Shown: one piece after another, positions 58,975 through 64,000 of the stretch
Layout: each line of letters opens with the position of its first letter
How positions within the stretch are numbered: the first letter of the stretch is position 1
NCBI RefSeq assembly: GCF_000222025.1
Contig: NZ_AFQO01000003.1
Coordinates: 186,001 to 250,000, forward strand
Origin: Haemophilus haemolyticus M19501
GTDB taxonomy: Bacteria > Pseudomonadota > Gammaproteobacteria > Enterobacterales > Pasteurellaceae
Length of the DNA stretch: 64,000 nt
Direction of reading: 5' to 3'
Made by a program: the position numbers and the translations under genes
Notes under the pieces: generated by a model
Seen by the model: the letters and a program-made list of their open reading frames with translations, nothing else
Told to the model about the DNA's origin: nothing
The model's database searches: none

Positions 58975-59005
58975 TAACGGTGATCGTTTAAAACAATCAC
59001 CGTTA
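58975..59005. terminator. Bidirectional terminator between the Opa-like gene and the autotransporter
   Basis: TAACGGTGAT / ATCACCGTTA with a central AT-rich loop, followed by TTATTT; both convergent genes end here. Confidence 0.8.
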
Positions 59006-59030
59006 TTTATTTTTGGATTATTTCAATACG

Positions 59031-62000
59031 CTAAAACCCAAAACTTACCCCAGTTGCAGCACCCACACCGTTATTGGTATCAGCAGAGCCAGAAAGGCTA
59101 ATTACCACATTTGGTTTAGGTGTATAACGAACCCCAACAGCAACAGCAGATTGTCCTCGATAAGTACCCGCAGCTGCCCCAACGGTAAAGCGTTTTCCTT
59201 GCACTGGGTAAATTTGCCCCATTGCCATTGCAGCTGCAATACCCGCACGGCTTTCACGAGTGGTTTTTCGGATTTGTCGATTGATTTCGCCAGTCGCTTG
59301 ATTCAATCCTTTGATTGCTGCACGAGTGAGATCAGTTTCATTGGCAGAAAGTCCATTTGAACCATTGTTACCATTTATACCGTGATTAGCGTTAGCTCCA
59401 TTTTGTCCGTTGGCTCCATTTTGTCCATTAGCACCGTCTTGACCTGCTGCACCGTTGGAACCTTGGCTACCAGCAGAACCTGCATTACCTGTTGAACCTG
59501 AACCACCAGCTTGTCCATTTTGTCCATTAGCACCGTCTTGACCTGCTGCACCGTTGGAACCTTGGCTACCTGCAGAACCTTCATTACCTGTCAAGCCTGT
59601 GCTACCAGCTTGTCCATTTTGTCCATTAGCACCGTCTTGACCTACCGAACCGTCTTGACCTGCTGTACCATTGGAACCTTGGCTACCAGCAGAACCTGCA
59701 TTACCTGTTGAACCTGAACCACCAGCTTGTCCATTTTGTCCATTAGCACCGTCTTGACCTGTCGAACCATTGTGACCTACTGAACCATCAGCCCCTTGAT
59801 TACCAGCAGAACCTGCATTACCTGTCGAGCCTACGCCACCAGCTTGTCCATTTTGTCCATTAGCACCGTCTTGACCTGCTGCACCATTGTGACCAGCTGT
59901 ACCATTTGAACCTTGACTACCTGTAGAACCTGCATTACCTGTCGAGCCTGTGCCACCAGCTTGTCCATTTTGTCCATTAGCACCGCCTTGACCTGCCGAA
60001 GCATTGTGATCTGTTGTACCATTTGAACCTTGGCTACCAGCAGAACCTGCATTACCTGTCGAGCCTGTGCCACCAGCTTGTCCATTTTGTCCGTTAGCAC
60101 CGTCTTGACCTGCTGTGTTGTGATTACCGTCTGTGCCATTATTCGGGGTTTGTGGTTTTTCTTTGGCTGCATTATTCGCTTCAGGTGCTTTTTCTTCCTG
60201 CATTAAATAGGTTTTACCCTTATTGTCTGTTTTGGCATAAAGTTCTAAAGATTTACTCGGATCATCTTTATTGACTAAGGTTAAACGGTCAAATACTGGA
60301 TTAGTTTTCATTGCAATGCGAATACCGTCATTGTCGTGATAAGTAATCAAGTTGCGACTGCTATACAAATCTGCTTTGTAGCCAACACCACTCTCGCCTA
60401 AAATAGAGAGCGTTTCGCCCACGTGTTTGTAGAAGTTGGTTTTATCCGTGTCAGTAAAACCTTGATTGTCGGAATTAACCGCAAAACGCAAGCCTGCCGA
60501 TTTCAACTGTGCCAAGTTTACGGCATCAGTGTCTGCCGTCCCCGCTGCTACACCAGTAATTTGGCGGGTTAAATTGCGATAGCGATTTCCTACAGAAAAT
60601 GCCCCCGTAGTACCACGCCACACTGAAACAATTTTATTTTGAGCTATTTGTTTTTCTTTTAGATTTCCTTCATCTGTAACAAGTTGTGCATCAAGTGCGG
60701 TCAGTTTTTGCTCAATTTCTTCGAGTTCTTTTTTAGTTTTCTCTGAATTGTTATTATTTGCCGTATCAGATGACATTGCTACTTCATTGTTAATGCTATG
60801 TTTGGTTTCCAATTCACTACGGCGAGCCTTTAACTTATTCAAATTTGCTTCAGCTGTTTCTTTAGCTTCTTTGGCTTTTTGTACATCTTCGGCTTTTGGT
60901 TTTTGATTGCTTGAACTTGTACTATTCATTTTGTTTTGCAATGTAGTATACGCAGTATTTCGAGAATTAAATGTACTGTTTGCAGCAGGGATTTCTCCCT
61001 CGATCAAATTCCGCAATTCTGATAACTCGCTGTATTTTTCTACATCCGTTTTAAATCTCTCTTTTGCATTATTAATGTCAGTTTGCATAGCCTCTGATTT
61101 AGTTTTCAATTCTCCTTTTAGAATGTACTGATTATTAGCATCTATACCTGTATATTCGCCACTGAAATCAACACCCACCGAGTTTGCTCCTCGATCGGTA
61201 ATAGAATGCGACCCAAGAGCAACACCACCATCAATAATTACTTGCGAATATGTACCAATAGAAACCGAATTGTCTGCGTGAGCGGTAGCAATTCGACCTA
61301 TGGCTATGCCACTTTCTCTTTTCGCTACAGCAGACGAACCAATTGCTAAAGAATAATGCCCACGTGATTCAGCAGCAATACCAAAAGAAAGCGAATCCGC
61401 TCCTGATGCACGAGTGCCTGCACCAAATGCGATACTTTGATGTCCTACAGTTTGTGCAAGTGTGCCAAAGGCAATACTATTTTCAAATTGTTTGGCGTAT
61501 TCAGGAAAAATAAGGCGATACTTTGATATTGCAATACGTTTAATGCCTTCAGCTGAGTTTGCAATATATTCCGAGCCACCAATTTTTTCTGGATTTTCAT
61601 CCACAGAAATTTTTTGTTCGCCCGGTTTTAACAACATTGTTAGCTTGCTAGGTTGCGTGCCACGCCCTGCATAAGCTCCATTACCGATAATAATATTTGT
61701 TGCTGTTCCCACATTATTGATAGCAGAATTAACCCCTATAGAAATACCATATTTTCCTTGACTGATTGCGTGATCCCCGATAGCGATTGCCCCATTTCCT
61801 GTACTAATAGATGCAAAACCCTGAGCTATCGCACGTTCAGCATAAGTTACCGAATTCAATCCGATTGATATACCACCTTCTTTTAAGGCTTTGGTACTAC
61901 GACCGATAGCAACGGAATATTTACCAGATGCGTTTGATTGAGCTCCCAAGGCTAACGCACTATCTTCTAACGCTGTTGCCCAAGGTCCCAACGTAACAGA

Positions 62001-62579
62001 ATAGTCGCCACTTGCTTTTGTATCATAACCAATAGAAATAGCTTCTCCTTTAGATGCCGTAGCATTATGTCCTATTGCTATAGTATATGCCTCTGATGCC
62101 TTTGAATCTTCCCCAAATACTATTGCACGATTACCTGAAGCAGTGGAATTGATCCCTATTACCATAGCCCCTTGTCCAGTTGCAACGGTTTTATTACCAA
62201 TAGCGATATTATCATTTTGAGTTACATTAGTATCCTTGCCTATGGCAATGGTATTTTTTTTATTTGAATTGCTCGTTTCTAAACCAATTAGCTTACTATT
62301 TTCGTCGGTGACTTTAACAAATTTAAGTAGCATACTCACTTTTTCGTTAAGTTCTTTATTTTGTTTCTTTATTTCTTCATATTGTTTCTTAATTTCTTCA
62401 TTGGTAGGGCTAGAATTTGTATTATCCCCCGCCAACACCGCACCACTCACTAATGCCATACAAAGTGCGGTTAATTTTACCGATGTTTTTGCAGATTTTA
62501 CCTTGCCTTTAGCAAGTTCAGAGACCACTTGAAAAACACCTGATGCCCGATTAAAAATAATTCTATAAATATGATTCAT
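59031..62579 (-). CDS. Trimeric autotransporter adhesin with YadA-like head and collagen-like stalk
   Basis: 1182 residues. Order: extended signal peptide region MNHIYRIIFNRASGVFQVV and signal ending AVLA (~50); coiled coil 60-90; head from ~110 to ~480 made of ~14-residue SVAIG-type repeats (NIAIGNKT, YSVAIGRST); coiled coils ~490-645; neck ITGVAAGTADTDAVNLAQLK; a Trp-ring-like domain; Gly-X-Y repeats 824-1077; YadA anchor from ~1078 ending GVSFGF. It is a surface adhesin assembled as a trimer. Resembles the Cha/YadA type; the exact ortholog is uncertain. A TTTG tract 226-270 bp upstream suggests phase-variable transcription. Confidence 0.92.
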   Translation of the reverse strand: MNHIYRIIFNRASGVFQVVSELAKGKVKSAKTSVKLTALCMALVSGAVLAGDNTNSSPTNEEIKKQYEEIKKQNKELNEKVSMLLKFVKVTDENSKLIGLETSNSNKKNTIAIGKDTNVTQNDNIAIGNKTVATGQGAMVIGINSTASGNRAIVFGEDSKASEAYTIAIGHNATASKGEAISIGYDTKASGDYSVTLGPWATALEDSALALGAQSNASGKYSVAIGRSTKALKEGGISIGLNSVTYAERAIAQGFASISTGNGAIAIGDHAISQGKYGISIGVNSAINNVGTATNIIIGNGAYAGRGTQPSKLTMLLKPGEQKISVDENPEKIGGSEYIANSAEGIKRIAISKYRLIFPEYAKQFENSIAFGTLAQTVGHQSIAFGAGTRASGADSLSFGIAAESRGHYSLAIGSSAVAKRESGIAIGRIATAHADNSVSIGTYSQVIIDGGVALGSHSITDRGANSVGVDFSGEYTGIDANNQYILKGELKTKSEAMQTDINNAKERFKTDVEKYSELSELRNLIEGEIPAANSTFNSRNTAYTTLQNKMNSTSSSNQKPKAEDVQKAKEAKETAEANLNKLKARRSELETKHSINNEVAMSSDTANNNNSEKTKKELEEIEQKLTALDAQLVTDEGNLKEKQIAQNKIVSVWRGTTGAFSVGNRYRNLTRQITGVAAGTADTDAVNLAQLKSAGLRFAVNSDNQGFTDTDKTNFYKHVGETLSILGESGVGYKADLYSSRNLITYHDNDGIRIAMKTNPVFDRLTLVNKDDPSKSLELYAKTDNKGKTYLMQEEKAPEANNAAKEKPQTPNNGTDGNHNTAGQDGANGQNGQAGGTGSTGNAGSAGSQGSNGTTDHNASAGQGGANGQNGQAGGTGSTGNAGSTGSQGSNGTAGHNGAAGQDGANGQNGQAGGVGSTGNAGSAGNQGADGSVGHNGSTGQDGANGQNGQAGGSGSTGNAGSAGSQGSNGTAGQDGSVGQDGANGQNGQAGSTGLTGNEGSAGSQGSNGAAGQDGANGQNGQAGGSGSTGNAGSAGSQGSNGAAGQDGANGQNGANGQNGANANHGINGNNGSNGLSANETDLTRAAIKGLNQATGEINRQIRKTTRESRAGIAAAMAMGQIYPVQGKRFTVGAAAGTYRGQSAVAVGVRYTPKPNVVISLSGSADTNNGVGAATGVSFGF
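59351..60110 (-). repeat. Gly-X-Y coding repeats of the autotransporter
   Basis: Six repeats beginning GQDGANGQNGQAG (39, 39, 39, 39, 33 and 33 residues) and a shortened seventh, about 117 or 99 bp each. Nearly every third residue is glycine; about 67 triplets run unbroken. Tandem DNA identity makes copy-number change by recombination likely. All units are multiples of 9 bases, so changes stay in frame. Confidence 0.92.
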
Positions 62580-62804
62580 ACTAACCTCGATTTGATTTTT
62601 CGTTTATGTTTACAATAAAAAAGACAAAGAAAACCCCAGCCGTGTTTTAAGGTTGAAAAACACAGCGAGACTAAAGAATAATGTTTTCTTTAAAATGAAC
62701 TGGATTTGTGCGATGAAGTGCAGAAAAAAGACATCCACACAACACAGAAGAGATGTATCGCCTCAGCTTAAAAGGTGTTGTGCCTCTGGCGGAAAGTGCT
62801 AGTA

Positions 62805-62849
62805 TTGTTTGTTTGTTTGTTTGTTTGTTTGTTTGTTTGTTTGTTTGTT
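62805..62849. repeat. TTTG tetranucleotide tract upstream of the autotransporter
   Basis: Ten complete GTTT units (62807-62846) flanked by partial units; on the autotransporter strand it reads AAAC. It lies 226-270 bp before the start codon, outside any gene, so slippage would alter promoter spacing or mRNA leader rather than reading frame. The rest of 62580-62993 shows no gene. Confidence 0.9.
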
Positions 62850-62942
62850 CACAAAGTCTATCCTTATTATTTGCAATAACAAATTTCTTTTAATTCTACG
62901 CGGATTAATCTCAAAAATATGTGATCAAGATCACAAAATAGA

Positions 62943-62966
62943 AAATCCCAACCTAGTTTGGGATTT
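62943..62966. terminator. artM terminator
   Basis: AAATCCCAA / TTGGGATTT with a 6-base loop and A/T runs on both sides, just beyond the artM stop. Confidence 0.75.
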
Positions 62967-62993
62967 AAAAATCACTAAAAATTTTACCGCACT

Positions 62994-63677
62994 TTATGCT
63001 TTGCTTACTTCAAAACGTTCAAATGCCAATACTTTGTTCTCTAATTTACGTAGTAATAAAGTCGCAATGCCCGTAATAATTAAATAGATACCGCCTGCGA
63101 TGCCGTAAATTGTGAGTGCATCATATTCTGTACCATAAAGTTGGCGAGCATAGCCCATAATATCCATAATGGTAATGGTGGAAGCTAATGCTGTGCCTTT
63201 AAATACCAAAATAATTTCGTTACTGTAAGACGGCAATGCGCGTTTTAAGGCATAAGGAATTAAAATTTTTAAAGTTTGTATGCGGTTTAGTCCTAATGCG
63301 GCACAACTTTCCCATTGCCCTTTTGGAATAGCTTTCACTGCACCATGAAATAATTGTGTGGAATAGGCTGCGCTGTTTAGTGCTAAAGCTAATGCGGCAC
63401 AGAACCACGCATTGGATAAGAAAAACCATAATGGGCTGTCAATAATCCACTGGAATTGGCCGGGCCCCGCATAAATTAAAAAGAACTGTACTAACAGTGG
63501 CGTGCCAGTGAATAAAGTAAGGTATAAATTGACCGCACTTTTTACCCATTTATTTTCCATTGAAAGTAAAAAAGTCAGAAATAAGGCTAAAAAGAAAGCA
63601 ATCAGTAAGGATACGACAGTAAGTAGTAAACTCGTTGGGATCCCTTGTACGATCACGCTTAAATATTCTTGAAACAT
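62994..63677 (-). CDS. artM: Arginine ABC transporter permease ArtM
   Basis: A 227-residue His/Glu/Gln/Arg-type permease with five membrane helices and the EAA loop (ESCAALGLNRIQTLKILIPYAL). It pairs with ArtQ to form the arginine channel energised by ArtP, with ArtI as binding protein (genes beyond the right edge). Its ATG overlaps the artQ stop (TAATG). Confidence 0.93.
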   Translation of the reverse strand: MFQEYLSVIVQGIPTSLLLTVVSLLIAFFLALFLTFLLSMENKWVKSAVNLYLTLFTGTPLLVQFFLIYAGPGQFQWIIDSPLWFFLSNAWFCAALALALNSAAYSTQLFHGAVKAIPKGQWESCAALGLNRIQTLKILIPYALKRALPSYSNEIILVFKGTALASTITIMDIMGYARQLYGTEYDALTIYGIAGGIYLIITGIATLLLRKLENKVLAFERFEVSKA

Positions 63678-64000
63678 TATTTCACGCCCCTTTCAAAACG
63701 AGTAAAACGCAGCTCTAATTTTCGAATACCAACTTGGCTAATTAATGTCACTGCCAAATAAATTAACGCAGCAATGCCGTACCAAGTAAAGGGTTGATGT
63801 GTATTAGTATTAATCAGATCCGCTTGACGCATTAAATCGTCCACGCCGATTAATGAAACTAATGCCGTATCTTTTAGCAATACAAGCCATTGATTGCTTA
63901 AACCCGGTAAGGCGTGACGCCATACTTGTGGCATAACAATGTGAATAAAGGTATAGCTTTTGCTTAAGCCTAACGCTGCACCAGACTCCCATTGACCTTT
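63677..64000 (-). CDS. artQ: Arginine ABC transporter permease ArtQ (C-terminal part)
   Basis: The frame is open to the right edge: 107 residues of a permease, starting inside the EAA loop ([16 protein letters not shown]) and ending FTRFERGVK. The N-terminal half lies outside the window. Gene order artQ-artM matches the enterobacterial artPIQM operon. Confidence 0.92.
   Translation of the reverse strand, partial: KGQWESGAALGLSKSYTFIHIVMPQVWRHALPGLSNQWLVLLKDTALVSLIGVDDLMRQADLINTNTHQPFTWYGIAALIYLAVTLISQVGIRKLELRFTRFERGVK

Noticed and set aside
59375-60172. Additional reverse-strand frames rich in MDKMDKLV and VQQVKTVL
   Set aside because: Shifted-frame shadows of the Gly-X-Y repeats of the autotransporter.
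62809-63087. Forward frame beginning MFVCLFVCLFVCLF
   Set aside because: It is the TTTG tract in translation, running antisense into artM; no start signal or homology.

Overview
The window is a chromosomal segment of Haemophilus influenzae or a very close relative. Evidence: low GC; more than 40 copies (counted by eye) of the 9-bp Haemophilus uptake signal AAGTGCGGT or its complement; a Pasteurellaceae-type division/cell-wall cluster; an OmpA-type P5 porin; and hif-type pilus genes. The position of the pilus genes, between pmbA and hpt, recalls the second pilus locus described in biogroup aegyptius; that assignment is from memory and is an inference.

Layout. 1-2460: end of fdhD, a small zinc-ribbon membrane protein and a CstA-family transporter behind a perfect CRP site. 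2490-20830: the dcw cluster mraZ-rsmH-ftsL-ftsI-murE-murF-mraY-murD-ftsW-murG-murC-ddlB-ftsQ-ftsA-ftsZ-lpxC, which makes lipid II, assembles the divisome and starts lipid A synthesis. ftsI carries the set D350N/M377I/I449V/N526K/V547I/N569S, i.e. a reduced beta-lactam susceptibility allele. 20900-27340: pheA, then convergent lptC-lptA-lptB-ptsN-rapZ (LPS export plus regulators; PtsN lacks its phospho-histidine), darP and pmbA.

27350-37230 is an accessory region: a Fur-box-controlled small RNA gene, a frameshifted Opa-like gene, a two-gene module of unknown function (one gene frameshifted), and a complete chaperone-usher pilus cluster (hifA divergent from hifBCDE). From the module to hpt the block is bracketed by ~110-bp direct repeats of the hpt promoter and start region, and it is studded with GGGC-loop-GCCC intergenic dyad hairpins, including a four-copy 44-bp tandem array, and with duplicated 3' ends of hifE.

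37210-49200: hpt, nrdG, the 4.5S RNA gene, cydDC-trxB, cnoX, hemH, a menI-type thioesterase, a small unknown gene pair and the large ydiJ flavo-iron-sulfur dehydrogenase. 49200-58370: ompA (P5), grxD, hisC, a serC broken by a G7 tract, tmaR, the pabC/pabB/pabA folate branch, metK with MetJ boxes, a previously unlisted 21-residue hydrophobic peptide gene, and sprT. 58420-64000: an Opa-like porin, a large trimeric autotransporter with a YadA-type head and a long Gly-X-Y (collagen-like) stalk preceded by a TTTG repeat tract, and artM/artQ of an arginine ABC importer.

The core is conserved housekeeping. The novelty lies in surface structures (pili, Opa-like proteins, trimeric autotransporter) with simple-sequence tracts typical of phase variation, in the mosaic pmbA-hpt island, and in the small-peptide locus between metK and sprT.
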